From positions 1 to 33,590 of the forward strand of contig MGAI01000034.1 in NCBI GenBank assembly GCA_001789695.1: a stretch of DNA of 33,590 nt, read 5' to 3'. This DNA comes from Candidatus Roizmanbacteria bacterium RIFCSPLOWO2_01_FULL_37_16 (GTDB taxonomy: Bacteria > Patescibacteriota > Microgenomatia > UBA1406 > GWC2-37-13). Shown piece after piece: positions 7,481-15,915 of the stretch (positions are counted from its first letter, which is position 1; every line of letters begins with the position of its first letter). Made by a program: the position numbers and the translations under genes. The notes below the pieces were generated by a model. It did not search any database. It saw only the letters and a program-made list of their open reading frames with translations, and had not been told where the DNA came from.

Positions 7481-8692
7481 ATGAAGAAATTTCTTCTCGC
7501 TTTAGCTGGTATAACTACGGCTGCTGTGCTATTTTACTTTTTAAAGTTAAACCAATTTTATCAGCGCATCTATACTCCAATCGCCAATAAACAGAAAAAC
7601 AACAAAGTAAAACTAGATAAAACTCAATTCTCTATTCTCCTTTTGGGCTATGCCGGAAGCAATTATGCTGGTACCTATCTGACTGATACGATGATAGTTA
7701 TGCACTTTGATTCAAAAAAAAAGCAGGCTCTCATGATCTCTCTTCCCCGCGACCTCTGGCTAAAACTCCCAACCAAATCAGGCGCTGATTTTCATGCTAA
7801 AGCCAATACCATCTACGAAACAGAGCTTTTCCCCAACACCTTTCCCGATTTAGACACGAAAATTGCTGGTTCCATAAGCGACGCCGAACTAACTAAGTAC
7901 ATTTTAAGTCAAATCACAGGACTTGAAATTGATAATTATATTACTATTGATTTTGCCAGCTTTACCAAAGCGGTTGATATCATAGGAGGAGTTGATATAA
8001 ACGTCCTTAAGACTTTTACTGATGAAAAGTATCCAAGCGAAGGCAAAGAAAATGACCTCTGCGGTAAAGAGGAAGATTTTAAAAAAATAGAACCATATTT
8101 AAATGGAATTGATGCAACCGGTTCTGCCGAAAAAGAAAAATTATTGCAAGAGCAACCGGCCTTAGAGGAATTCTTACGCAATGCAACCGAATCACCACAT
8201 CTGGCGTTCCCTTGCCGTTATGAAAGAATACACTTTGCCTCCGGACAGCAACATATGGATGGAGCTACAGCCCTAAAATTTTCCCGCTCACGTCAATCTC
8301 TCCAGGATGGTGGAGATTTCGCCAGGGCCAGAAGACAACAACAACTTCTTGAGGCGGTGAAAGAAAAAGTTTTTTCGGTTGGTTTTATTGCAAAATTACC
8401 AGCTCTTTTAGATGAAATGGAAAAATATGTCAAGACAGATATTGCGCCAGATCAAATACAAAGATTTCTCAAAGAAGCATCCTCGGCTAAAGAATACTCG
8501 TTGACTTCATTAGTATTGAGCGATCAGAACGTTCTCAAAGCCACAAGGTCGGAAAACGGCCAGTTCATATTAATTCCAGATAAAGGAATGGATGACTGGA
8601 TACCTGTACAACGGTTTATCAAAAACACAATTGACGGAAGTACTCCAACGCCGACTCCTACTCCTGGCAAAAAATCCATACCCGCAAACTAA
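7481..8692 (+). CDS. LytR-CpsA-Psr (LCP) family protein
   Basis: 403 residues from the ATG at 7481. An upstream in-frame extension is rejected because the signal anchor begins here. Residues 4-22 are a membrane anchor with the rest outside. The LCP domain starts at SILLLGYAG and shows LTDTMIVMHFD and SLPRD (Arg90, Asp91), then DIIGGVDI, an acidic insertion of about 60 residues, and ALKFSRSR...DFARARRQQ, the arginine-rich pyrophosphate-binding helix. LCP enzymes transfer lipid-linked glycopolymers such as teichoic acids onto peptidoglycan or proteins. The protein ends in a Thr-Pro repeat (TPTPTPTPG). It fits with the sortase and TagA/WecG genes elsewhere in the window. Confidence 0.88.
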   Translation: MKKFLLALAGITTAAVLFYFLKLNQFYQRIYTPIANKQKNNKVKLDKTQFSILLLGYAGSNYAGTYLTDTMIVMHFDSKKKQALMISLPRDLWLKLPTKSGADFHAKANTIYETELFPNTFPDLDTKIAGSISDAELTKYILSQITGLEIDNYITIDFASFTKAVDIIGGVDINVLKTFTDEKYPSEGKENDLCGKEEDFKKIEPYLNGIDATGSAEKEKLLQEQPALEEFLRNATESPHLAFPCRYERIHFASGQQHMDGATALKFSRSRQSLQDGGDFARARRQQQLLEAVKEKVFSVGFIAKLPALLDEMEKYVKTDIAPDQIQRFLKEASSAKEYSLTSLVLSDQNVLKATRSENGQFILIPDKGMDDWIPVQRFIKNTIDGSTPTPTPTPGKKSIPAN

Positions 8693-8705
8693 TTCTTACT
8701 TTACT

Positions 8706-8800
8706 AGTATACCCATCTTACTCCAGTTTGCAGCTCGCAAGAGCGAAAAAGTGGATTAGATGGGTATATACTGAATAACTCAGTTGCAAACCTGAGTTAT
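8706..8800. other. two consecutive hairpins in a convergent intergenic region
   Basis: A long imperfect hairpin pairs AGTATACCCATCT (from 8706) with AGATGGGTATA (to about 8769), with the next bases CTCCA/TGGA also pairing across a loop of about 26 nt. It is followed by ATAACTCAG (8775-8783) with CTGAGTTAT (8792-8800), a perfect 9-bp stem. Neither is followed by a T-run, so these are not standard terminators. The position between two converging genes suggests a 3'-end or barrier structure. Confidence 0.55.
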
Positions 8801-8817
8801 CGAAGTATACCAATACT

Positions 8818-8842
8818 ACCACGGCCGTTGCCAAATTGGTAA
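8818..8842. repeat. 25-bp dispersed repeat, copy 1 (contains ACGGCCGT)
   Basis: Starts ACCACGGCCGTTG and ends ATTGGTAA. The second copy at 21076-21100 matches at 23 of 25 positions in the same orientation. The core ACGGCCGT is palindromic and unusually GC-rich for this genome. Function unknown. Confidence 0.6.
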
Positions 8843-8851
8843 AAGAGAGTT

Positions 8852-8879
8852 TTTACAGTTTTGTTTTTGGTGCTATAAT
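8852..8879 (+). promoter_or_regulatory. orphan promoter pointing into the LOG gene antisense
   Basis: TTTACA (8852-8857), 16-nt spacer, TATAAT (8874-8879). No plus-strand gene follows. Transcription would run antisense through the 3' end of the LOG-family gene. Confidence 0.4.
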
Positions 8880-8931
8880 CTGGCAACTGTGGTTTTTCTG
8901 GTTAAATCTTCGTTTTAAATAACACAATTCA

Positions 8932-9477
8932 TTATCCCTTTTTCTTCCTTGATGAATTGATGTATTGGATTGCCTGTTTTGGAGTTTCTGCAAAATAAAT
9001 TAATTCCTTTAATTCTTTGGTTAAAAAACCGTCTTTTTCCATACGCTGAAGTTGGGCTTTTAGACCTGCGTAAAAATTATCGGTATTCAAAACTACCACC
9101 GGATGATTATGAAAATTATGTTTTTTAAGCTCCAACAACTCTGATACTTCATCTAGAGATCCAATACCACCAACCAATAATATAATTGCGTTGGATCGGT
9201 TAAAAAATAGCGATTTCCTGTCTGAAATATCTTTTGTTATTATCATTTCGTCAGCGTTCATTCTTCTACCTTGTTTTAAAAACTCTACAGTTATACCGAT
9301 TACTTTCCCACCCTTATGTTGTACCTCATCGGCAATTACTTTCATCAGTCCCTTGTTCGTTCCACCCCAAACCAAGTCATAACCATTCTCAACTATCAAT
9401 TTAGCTAATTTGACTGTGGCGTTAACGTATTTTTTGTCAACCTCGTTAGCCGAGCAAAAAACTCCGATTGTCTTCAT
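8932..9477 (-). CDS. LOG family protein (lysine-decarboxylase-like Rossmann fold, TIGR00730 type)
   Basis: 181 residues. The N-terminus IGVFCSANEV, the loop VWGGTNKGLMKVIADE (about 35-50) and VGGIGSLDEVSELLELKKHN (about 101-120) correspond to the LOG fold's GGGxxGLMG and PGGxGTxxE nucleotide-binding motifs. Both are altered, most visibly with Val for Pro and Ser-Leu for Thr-x. The conserved arginine region lies near FNRSN. Characterised members release free base from cytokinin-type or purine riboside 5'-monophosphates. With the altered motif the activity is uncertain. A TAAAAT box 6 nt upstream of the ATG suggests a leaderless monocistronic transcript. Confidence 0.82.
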   Translation of the reverse strand: MKTIGVFCSANEVDKKYVNATVKLAKLIVENGYDLVWGGTNKGLMKVIADEVQHKGGKVIGITVEFLKQGRRMNADEMIITKDISDRKSLFFNRSNAIILLVGGIGSLDEVSELLELKKHNFHNHPVVVLNTDNFYAGLKAQLQRMEKDGFLTKELKELIYFAETPKQAIQYINSSRKKKG

Positions 9478-9483
9478 TTTGCT

Positions 9484-9489
9484 ATTTTA
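9484..9489 (-). promoter_or_regulatory. -10 box (TAAAAT) of the LOG gene, leaderless
   Basis: TAAAAT on the minus strand, then AGCAAA, then ATG at 9477-9475. The 6-nt spacing is identical to that before the genes starting at 2577, 5524 and 5746. Confidence 0.45.
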
Positions 9490-9542
9490 TCATTTTGTAT
9501 AAATTCTAAAAATATTGTTTTGTAAAATATATATTAGCATTT

Positions 9543-10601
9543 TTAACCAAAAAGTCGTGTCATTCCTTCTGGCTTGAGTAATAGAATAGGCATGTGTTGC
9601 TTAGGATTTAAACCGTAGGGGCCGCTTCTTAGAAAATTAAACCAATCCTCAGCAGATTCTCCCTCAAATCCAAGTTCTTCTACTAAACTCTTTTCATTTA
9701 CTCTCCTCCACTTATGATCGTCAACAATAGGATAAAGAGAGGCTTTTTCCTTTAAGACTTTAAAAAGCTCTTCCTCTCTTCTGGCTTCACCTGTTGCTAT
9801 AGACATGCAGTCTGTGCCAAAACCGCTCACCATACACATTCCCCTCGGATGCAGTAATAGCTCAATCGTATCAATAAACCTTTCTAACTCAACTCTTGTT
9901 ATATGCGGATGAACATCAGAAGTGTAGATAAGATGAAACTCTCCTGCCTTAACTGGCCGAAAGTCTTCCATTGACCCCAGATGGAATCGTACTTTTCCAG
10001 TCTTAACCATTGAGACCAAAGATTCCGCCAGCTCATCTAGTAAGAGAAAATAGTAGCGAAAATTGTCTGTATTAAAAGTAAACCAATCATCACATTCCTC
10101 AGGTTTCATATCTGCTGCATCTGCGCAAACAAATTTATGCGCAAGAAGAGAAAAGAGATCAGCTGGTAAAAATGTAAAATAGTCCTCGAGATCAGGAAAA
10201 AGCTCAAACATTCTGCCTGAAAATATTTCTCGGATTTCTGGCGGTCTAGTCGCTATGATCCTATCTCGTACAGCTTCACCTGTTTCTTGTGCAATCACTG
10301 CTTGAGTAAGTAGGTATGCAACAAAGATATTTTGACTTGGGTTATAATCGACAAGACCGAGCGACTTAATCGCGCCACTTCTCTCAAGAAGGGCAGCGTA
10401 GTCTAGTATCTGCCCAGAGCCTGTGATTGATAAAATGCGCGCAGATTTTATTTCAAGTCTTTTAAGTCCCTCAACTGTTGGCAAATTTAGAATCGGAAGA
10501 CTTTGAGATTCGGTAGTACTAAAAAAAGGCCTCTCGGGTTTATATCGTGTTGTATAATGATCGCCGCTTACTGTTAAATTTAGACCTTCGGAGTTAAGCA
10601 T
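9543..10601 (-). CDS. putative SAM-binding Rossmann-fold protein
   Basis: 352 residues, not confidently assigned. Residues 55-87 contain ILSITGSGQ followed by LGLVDYNPSQ, the motif I / acidic-loop pattern of class I S-adenosylmethionine-binding enzymes. The D-x-NP-x-Q form resembles the DUF3419/BtaA-like aminocarboxypropyl- or methyltransferases. Later, FHLGSMEDF and EFHLIYTSDVHPH resemble motifs II-III and the strand that follows. The protein has no membrane segment or signal. The start is the ATG at 10601, with TATAAT about 16 nt upstream on the minus strand. It lies alone between the LOG gene and the divergent histidine kinase. Substrate unknown. Confidence 0.6.
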   Translation of the reverse strand: MLNSEGLNLTVSGDHYTTRYKPERPFFSTTESQSLPILNLPTVEGLKRLEIKSARILSITGSGQILDYAALLERSGAIKSLGLVDYNPSQNIFVAYLLTQAVIAQETGEAVRDRIIATRPPEIREIFSGRMFELFPDLEDYFTFLPADLFSLLAHKFVCADAADMKPEECDDWFTFNTDNFRYYFLLLDELAESLVSMVKTGKVRFHLGSMEDFRPVKAGEFHLIYTSDVHPHITRVELERFIDTIELLLHPRGMCMVSGFGTDCMSIATGEARREEELFKVLKEKASLYPIVDDHKWRRVNEKSLVEELGFEGESAEDWFNFLRSGPYGLNPKQHMPILLLKPEGMTRLFG

Positions 10602-10686
10602 AAGCTTAAATCCAGTTATTATACAGATTGAAGCGAGAAAAGTTTAACCTTGGAAAGTGAAATTGGTAGTAAAAAAATTGATTGGG

Positions 10687-10692
10687 TTGACA
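10687..10692 (+). promoter_or_regulatory. possible -35 (TTGACA) of the histidine kinase gene
   Basis: TTGACA lies 32 nt before the kinase ATG. The best -10-like sequence, TAAAAT, is 22 nt further on, longer than optimal, so the promoter is only tentative. Confidence 0.3.
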
Positions 10693-10723
10693 AGTTATCC
10701 AAAAGATGTGAAGATAAAATATT

Positions 10724-11947
10724 ATGGAAACTCTTTTTATCCTGATAATTTTATTTATTGCCTTCGCTGTACTTCTTATCATTCTTCTTGACGTTCATGT
10801 CATTTTGAAAAATGAAAGAAAACTTCAGGAAGAACTACGGGAAGAGCGCGATATTGCCAAAGCAATCGTTTCTTCCATGGGTGAAGGACTCTTAGTTTTA
10901 GATACAGACTACAAAATTAAGCTCATAAATCCGGCGGCTGAAAAATTTCTAGAAACAAATTCCAAAGAAGCCGTAGGTCAAAAATGGGCAGAGTTTGGCA
11001 AAGCCTATATAGGCGATAAACCAATTCCTTTTGATAAACGTTCTGCTGTAATTTCACTAAAAAAGGGCATTGTCAAGATCACCACGATAACAGACGACCA
11101 CTATTATGTCACCCGTTCAGGTAGAAAATTCCCGGTTGTAGCCATAACTGCACCGCTTATTCATAACAATCAGGTCATAGGCATTGTCAAAGTCTTTCGA
11201 GACGCCTCAAAAGAAAAAGACATCGACCGTATGAAAACAGAGTTCATCTCGCTTGCTTCCCATCAGCTAAGAACTCCCCTATCCGCGATCAAGTGGTTCG
11301 TCGAGCTAATAACTGACCCAAAATCTGGCCCGATGACCGAAGAACAAAAAGAATATACCAAAAACATCAGCATCTCGACCGAACGGATGATCGATCTAGT
11401 CAACTCTCTTTTGAATATCTCAAGAATTGAATCCGGCAGAATAATGATTGAGCCGAAGCCGACTGATCTTTTAAACCTTGTTAAAGAGGTCGAAGCTGAA
11501 CTAGCTAAAAAAATCGACCTAAAAAAAATTAAATTGATTGTCAGCACACATCAAAAACTCCCCAAAATTAACATCGATCCGAAGCTCATAAGTCATGTCT
11601 ATACGAATCTTATCGATAATGCTTTAAAATACACACCTGAATCTGGAGAGATCGTCGTTATCATTTCCAAAAAAGATCAGGAGATTATCTCCCAAGTAAC
11701 AGATAGCGGTTATGGTATTCCCCAACCTGAACAGACAAAACTCTTCCAGAAATTTTTTAGAGCCAGCAATGTCGTAAGACATGTGACTGAGGGAACTGGA
11801 CTCGGATTATACCTCGTCAAGGCCATTGTTGAATCGTCAGGCGGAAAAATTTGGTTTAAAAGCGAAGAAAATAAAGGCACGACATTTTGGTTTAGTTTGC
11901 CCCTTGCCGGCATGAGAGCTAGAAAAGGTGAAGTATCGCTTGACTAA
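10724..11947 (+). CDS. membrane-anchored PAS sensor histidine kinase
   Basis: 407 residues. One N-terminal membrane helix (about 3-26) is followed by a short coiled coil (29-45) and a PAS domain (about 45-160) with the usual MGEGLLVLDTDYKI beginning. HisKA has the phosphoacceptor His180 in SLASHQLRTPLSAIKW. The HATPase domain carries the N box NLIDNALKY, the G1 box DSGYGIP, an F box (FQKFFRAS) and the G2 box GTGLGLYLVK. All catalytic boxes are intact. There is almost no extracytoplasmic domain, so the signal is probably intracellular, sensed by PAS. Two stand-alone receivers follow and are the likely partners. Confidence 0.93.
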   Translation: METLFILIILFIAFAVLLIILLDVHVILKNERKLQEELREERDIAKAIVSSMGEGLLVLDTDYKIKLINPAAEKFLETNSKEAVGQKWAEFGKAYIGDKPIPFDKRSAVISLKKGIVKITTITDDHYYVTRSGRKFPVVAITAPLIHNNQVIGIVKVFRDASKEKDIDRMKTEFISLASHQLRTPLSAIKWFVELITDPKSGPMTEEQKEYTKNISISTERMIDLVNSLLNISRIESGRIMIEPKPTDLLNLVKEVEAELAKKIDLKKIKLIVSTHQKLPKINIDPKLISHVYTNLIDNALKYTPESGEIVVIISKKDQEIISQVTDSGYGIPQPEQTKLFQKFFRASNVVRHVTEGTGLGLYLVKAIVESSGGKIWFKSEENKGTTFWFSLPLAGMRARKGEVSLD

Positions 11948-11996
11948 CGTTTGATTAGAAAGTATAAATAATATAAGCAAAATTACAATAACCAAT

Positions 11997-12094
11997 CCAC
12001 AAGAAACAAACAATATTTAAATTTCAATTAAACAAATTTCAAACAATTTAATAATTTGTAATTTGGAAATTTGTTTGGAACACTTGTTTCTTGG
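11997..12094. repeat. nested imperfect inverted repeat between kinase and receiver genes
   Basis: The outer arms pair around AAGAAACAA (11997-12009) and TTGTTTCTTGG (12084-12094). The inner arms are AAACAAATTTCAAA (12030-12043) and TTTGGAAATTTGTTT (12062-12076). The whole spacer (11948-12114) is AT-rich and built from variations of words such as caaatt and ttggaa. It could form a long hairpin in RNA or a cruciform in DNA. Confidence 0.6.
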
Positions 12095-12114
12095 AATTTG
12101 GAATTTTTTAAATT

Positions 12115-12522
12115 ATGGATAATCAGGATCTCAAAATAATGGTAGTCGAGGATGAACCGCTTCTTTTGGAAGCTATTGGTAAAAAATTGGAAAGGGAAGG
12201 AATCACTACCATACTTTGTTCTGACGGCAAACAAGCAATTGACCAACTTATCCAAAGCAACGACTTGCCTGATGCTGTCTGGCTTGACTATTACCTTAAA
12301 GATATGGATGGGCTTTCTTTTATGAGTGAGATTAAACAGAATTCCAAATTACAGAGTATACCTGTCATCGTTGTCTCAAACTCTGCTAGCACGCAAAAAG
12401 TAAATACTATGTTGGCGCTTGGAGCAAAAAAATATTTGTTAAAAGCCCAATATAAGTTAGATGATGTTATTAGCATTATTCGACAGTTGATAGCGCAGGT
12501 AAATACAAACAATAGCGGATAA
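12115..12522 (+). CDS. stand-alone response regulator receiver protein
   Basis: 135 residues, a single CheY-like receiver with no output domain. The acidic pocket is in MVVEDEP. The phospho-acceptor is the Asp in VWLDYYLKDMDG (about residue 59), the switch residue is Ser in VVSNSA, and the conserved Lys is in KYLLKAQ. It probably acts by protein-protein interaction or as a phosphotransfer intermediate of the upstream kinase. It lies 167 bp downstream of the kinase across a strong inverted repeat, which may reduce read-through. Confidence 0.9.
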   Translation: MDNQDLKIMVVEDEPLLLEAIGKKLEREGITTILCSDGKQAIDQLIQSNDLPDAVWLDYYLKDMDGLSFMSEIKQNSKLQSIPVIVVSNSASTQKVNTMLALGAKKYLLKAQYKLDDVISIIRQLIAQVNTNNSG

Positions 12523-12550
12523 ACGGAAGAGAAATTCAATCGAACAAATT

Positions 12551-12928
12551 ATGGAAGAAAAGTCGCAAAAAAAAGTCCTGATCATCGAGGACGATCAGTC
12601 CTTAGCCGCAGCTTACAGAATAAAGCTTTCTCCTCACTTTGCTACACAAAATGCCATAACCGGAAACGAAGGGATTAAATATGCCAACGACTGGCAACCA
12701 GACCTCATAGTATTGGATCTTTTTCTTCCCGGACTTAGCGGTCAAGAGGTTCTCAAACGCCTCAAAAAAGACCATAAAACTAAAAAGATTCCGATCTTGG
12801 TTCTTACCAACCTTGAGGGTCAATGCGAACAGATGCTCGCGGTCGGCGCTTCAGACTGCATGATCAAAACCGAAATGAGCATGGATCAAATCCTAAAAAA
12901 AATCAGAGACTCTCTCGATATAGATTGA
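12551..12928 (+). CDS. second stand-alone response regulator receiver protein
   Basis: 125 residues, receiver domain only. The acidic pair is in IIEDDQS, the phospho-acceptor Asp in IVLDLFLPGLSG (about residue 56), Thr in LVLTNLEG, and the conserved Lys in DCMIKTEMS. It starts 28 bp after the first receiver and is probably co-transcribed with it. Two receivers behind one kinase suggest branching or a phosphate sink. Confidence 0.9.
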   Translation: MEEKSQKKVLIIEDDQSLAAAYRIKLSPHFATQNAITGNEGIKYANDWQPDLIVLDLFLPGLSGQEVLKRLKKDHKTKKIPILVLTNLEGQCEQMLAVGASDCMIKTEMSMDQILKKIRDSLDID

Positions 12929-13001
12929 ACTTTCCTTTTTCTATTTTCTTAATCACTCTTAGCCTCTTTAATAATATTTTTATGTTACAATCTAGTAACT
13001 T

Positions 13002-13541
13002 ATGACAGCCGAAGGACAGCCTATCAGGCTAAAAAACATCCTGAAAATTGCTGTACCGGTTGGCTTAGCTATCTGTGGTCTTATTGCCTACTTCGGATTT
13101 GATCAGCAAAAGATCGAAAAATGGTTTAAGTCTACTGAAGGAGCCGGAGCAACCCCTACGCCGTCATTGACCTCACCTGCCGGAAATATATTTTTAGCTG
13201 AAACCCCGATGCCAACGTCTATGCTACCAGCTCCAGAAGTTAAAAAAACGCCTATGGCTAAAAAACCAAAAAGATGTGCAACTGTTGATTCCAAAGTTTT
13301 TAAACGAAAGAATGCCTTCAGAATTTGGCTTCACTTAGGTAAACCGGAGGAGCTTATTTTTGAGAATGTTGCCGGGCCGGACGCGACCGATAAAAAAGTT
13401 AGAGTATCAAGAGGTAATTTACCTGGGTTGGTTAATAACGGCGATAGATTCTGCCTACCCAAGGACGTAAAAGTTAATCCAAAGTTCCGAAGAAGCGTAC
13501 CAGTACCGCAGTCGTTCCCCGGCTTCATAACTAGAAGATAA
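13002..13541 (+). CDS. uncharacterised membrane-anchored protein with Thr/Pro-rich linker
   Basis: 179 residues, not recognised. One membrane helix (about 14-30) is followed by a proline/threonine/serine-rich linker (about 48-85) typical of cell-wall-spanning segments, then a basic globular region of about 95 residues ending in RR. Two Cys (about 92 and 153) could form a disulfide outside the cell. TACAAT lies 10 nt upstream of the ATG, so it may have its own promoter despite following the receivers. It converges on the minus-strand Cys-rich gene, with only 12 bp between the two stops. Confidence 0.7.
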   Translation: MTAEGQPIRLKNILKIAVPVGLAICGLIAYFGFDQQKIEKWFKSTEGAGATPTPSLTSPAGNIFLAETPMPTSMLPAPEVKKTPMAKKPKRCATVDSKVFKRKNAFRIWLHLGKPEELIFENVAGPDATDKKVRVSRGNLPGLVNNGDRFCLPKDVKVNPKFRRSVPVPQSFPGFITRR

Positions 13542-13553
13542 AAAATATCAAAG

Positions 13554-13862
13554 CTAATCACAATAGACGTATTTTATAGGAAAACTGCAGCCGACCGCTG
13601 CGCATTGTTCTGGAGTTAACTTTTTATCTTGTTCAATCTTTTCTTCTATGCTTTCGCCTTTTAATTTGTATAAGCACTCAACCTTGGCTATTTCTGCAAG
13701 CGGTTTGTCAAATCCACAACAGCCACAACCGCAAGATATGTATGATTGGGCCTCCTGAGTTACTTTTTTAAAATTTTCAGCCTTATTGAACAATGATCTT
13801 AAAAAATTTGCTGTAAAGACCGCAGTCGCAATAATTCCTAGAAATATGATTGTTTTCCACAT
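13554..13862 (-). CDS. small Cys-rich membrane-anchored protein
   Basis: 102 residues, function unknown. Residues 1-20 are a membrane anchor or signal. A CGCGCCGF cluster near residues 44-51 and further Cys in VECLY, EQCAAVGC and VYCD give eight cysteines in the last 60 residues. They suggest metal binding or disulfide pairing outside the membrane. This gene has one of the clearest Shine-Dalgarno sequences in the window: AAAGGAG 8 nt before the ATG, with TATAAA further upstream. Confidence 0.7.
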   Translation of the reverse strand: MWKTIIFLGIIATAVFTANFLRSLFNKAENFKKVTQEAQSYISCGCGCCGFDKPLAEIAKVECLYKLKGESIEEKIEQDKKLTPEQCAAVGCSFPIKYVYCD

Positions 13863-13930
13863 ATAATTGACTCCTTTAATAAATATTTATACTAGTTTTG
13901 CTTGAAAGTCAACCCAATTCAATCTGATAA

Positions 13931-13965
13931 CTAAAACTTGAACATCGGGGGTTAAAGATATTGTC
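13931..13965 (+). repeat. 35-bp direct repeat R1, copy 1
   Basis: Contains the core TCGGGGGTTAAAGATATTG. Other copies lie at 15137-15171 (about 30/35 identical) and 15916-15950 (33/35), all in the same orientation and all between genes. Here it lies in the divergent spacer before the HExxH lipoprotein gene. Confidence 0.8.
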
Positions 13966-14037
13966 AATTAAGCCATTAAGTTGAAATTATTATTATAGGC
14001 TACAAAAATCACCGCTGAGATGATAAAATAAAGACTT

Positions 14038-15096
14038 ATGCCTGAATCGCCCTCAAATCGACAGTCTTATAAGGAGTTCCGCTCGCCACGATTCTACACA
14101 AGAATTATGGGTTTAATGGTTTTAGCGTACCTTGTTATTTTGTCGTGTAATGCTGGAGCCATTCCAACCGCTTCCGTTTCTCCAGCTCAATCAACGACAC
14201 CTTACGCTGAAGTCACCGAAGAAGCTCAATTTCCTCCTCTTGAAGAAAATACTCCAGCGAATATTTTTCTTGTACCTTCGGTTGATGACCTCGTAAATTT
14301 TGGTCAATCAATATATAATCCTACGAGTATTGAAATTACTAAGGAAATTAATACCCGTGATCGTCAGGTAGTTGAAATCCAAGCAGCGCCAGTATATTCG
14401 CCTGAAGATTGCTATGATAATCAAGATACATATAGAGATGAAATCTGCAGAGCAGCAACTGCTTTTGCCGAAAGCACAGGTCTTGATCCGAATCGGATTA
14501 TTGAAACCATTTATCCAAATTCTTTTCTCATCCCCCATGAGAATATATCTGATGCTTGTCTTTCTCCAAATCCTCAAGCCTGCACTTGGTCCGATGGAAT
14601 TTTTGTTGAACAAGGTTACGCTATCCACCCGGGAGTGATCGCACATGAAATCACTCATTTTCTTCTACCACCAGAAGCTTACCAGTCAGATGGTCAGATG
14701 TGTACCGCAGCTAATCCTGATTATAGTTATAGTCTCTATCTCCCAACAGAACAATATCCCCCTGATCTTCTACCTGAAGGATTTGAAGTGTCAACAGCAT
14801 ATTTTGAGATAACTATCAGTAAAGAGCTGTTTCCAACTTTTTTTGAAACGCTGACAGAACCGGATTATACTCCAGGTAATTTGCTTGGTCAACCCCCTGA
14901 TAAAATCCTACCTATCAATGATTTTGCCAAGAGAGTCAATAAAAACTCTACCTTATTTGAAGGCAGGTCTTTGAGTTTTATCCAAGATGGAGGGATTGAG
15001 CTTTTTTTAAGAGCTAATCACGCGTTTAATTCAATAATGAATTTGCCCGACTTTTCTCAACAACTTGACGCCTTGCCCGAATTCTGCCAACCATAA
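14038..15096 (+). CDS. putative lipoprotein with HExxH metallopeptidase-like motif
   Basis: 352 residues. A hydrophobic segment (about 23-36) ends in VILSC, a lipobox with Cys37, so the mature protein is probably a lipid-anchored surface protein. It is preceded by an unusually long polar N-terminus of about 22 residues. A Pro/Thr/Ser-rich linker follows. At 199-210 GVIAHEITHFLL is a zinc HExxH motif (His203, Glu204, His207) with hydrophobic flanks like real metallopeptidases. Four Cys around 125-182 may form disulfides. The family is not recognised. TAAAAT lies 8 nt before the ATG. The gene is enclosed by R1 repeat copies 1 and 2, which makes it look like a separable cassette. Confidence 0.72.
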   Translation: MPESPSNRQSYKEFRSPRFYTRIMGLMVLAYLVILSCNAGAIPTASVSPAQSTTPYAEVTEEAQFPPLEENTPANIFLVPSVDDLVNFGQSIYNPTSIEITKEINTRDRQVVEIQAAPVYSPEDCYDNQDTYRDEICRAATAFAESTGLDPNRIIETIYPNSFLIPHENISDACLSPNPQACTWSDGIFVEQGYAIHPGVIAHEITHFLLPPEAYQSDGQMCTAANPDYSYSLYLPTEQYPPDLLPEGFEVSTAYFEITISKELFPTFFETLTEPDYTPGNLLGQPPDKILPINDFAKRVNKNSTLFEGRSLSFIQDGGIELFLRANHAFNSIMNLPDFSQQLDALPEFCQP

Positions 15097-15136
15097 CAAC
15101 AAACAACACTCCACTCAACTAAAAATTGATTGAGTC

Positions 15137-15171
15137 TCGAAAATTGAACCTCGGGGGTTAAAGATGTTGTC
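15137..15171 (+). repeat. 35-bp direct repeat R1, copy 2
   Basis: The most divergent of the three copies (five differences from copy 1 or 3), but the central GGGGGTTAAAGAT is intact. It lies between two converging genes, 3 bp before the stop codon of the gene at 15175. Confidence 0.78.
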
Positions 15172-15174
15172 GAT

Positions 15175-15804
15175 TTACTTTCTGGAAGGAAGTCTTATCG
15201 CTTTAACTTGAGCTCTAAGCAGCTGGCCGGAATTTATCCTTGCATATACCGGAATATAGCCTCTTATCTGTTCCCTTATGTTGTCATTCATCACCTGAAA
15301 ACTTGAAACTCCCGGCAGTTCGTTTGCCGATTGAGAAAAAGCCATAACTAAGGAATTAACTATGTTCGGATAGACTGTTCCTCTCTCAACTTGGAAATCA
15401 TATGATTTTAAGGTTCGGAAAATACCGTTTAGGAAAGGTTGATAATCACCGTAGACCCTTGCTTCACCGGGTTTTACGGGAAATTTGACCGCGTCCTCAA
15501 CCGCAAGAGAAAAAGCTCTGACTAATACTCTTTGGTTGAGGGGATCATGAAAAAAACCGTCGTTGAGAAAAGTGAAAATCTCATCGTACTCCATAAGACA
15601 TACCAGCGAAGCGAAAATGTCCGATAATCTGTTGTAAGTTAAAAAAATTAAAGTACCTTGGTTATTAACTGTTATTTTCTCGCCGATTTTTGTCTTAGGA
15701 AAACCTATCGCTTCCCTTATTCTTAATATTGCTTGGCTTTGTCTTAGCCAAAATGGGTCGATAAATTCGGCCCTGGACGGCTCGTCATAAAAAATATCTG
15801 ACAT
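15175..15804 (-). CDS. uncharacterised protein, 209 residues
   Basis: Not recognised. The protein is soluble, without signal or membrane segments, and has a mostly helical pattern with an aromatic-rich N-terminus (IFYDEPSRAEFIDPFW). The start is the ATG at 15804; no clear promoter or Shine-Dalgarno sequence was found beyond an A-rich stretch. It is bounded on both sides by R1 repeats (copies 2 and 3), like the preceding lipoprotein gene but in the opposite orientation. Confidence 0.65.
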   Translation of the reverse strand: MSDIFYDEPSRAEFIDPFWLRQSQAILRIREAIGFPKTKIGEKITVNNQGTLIFLTYNRLSDIFASLVCLMEYDEIFTFLNDGFFHDPLNQRVLVRAFSLAVEDAVKFPVKPGEARVYGDYQPFLNGIFRTLKSYDFQVERGTVYPNIVNSLVMAFSQSANELPGVSSFQVMNDNIREQIRGYIPVYARINSGQLLRAQVKAIRLPSRK

Positions 15805-15915
15805 AGTTTTTTTTGATTATTTATTTTGGATATTTCCTAATGTATAACCATTAAGCTTTTCTCTTAATAAATAAATTTTGAATAGATTAATTATATTTTA
15901 ATATAGCGATTGAAC

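Noticed and set aside
11263-11547. 94-codon minus-strand open frame inside the histidine kinase gene
   Set aside because: Covers the HisKA/HATPase coding region, whose motifs are intact on the plus strand.
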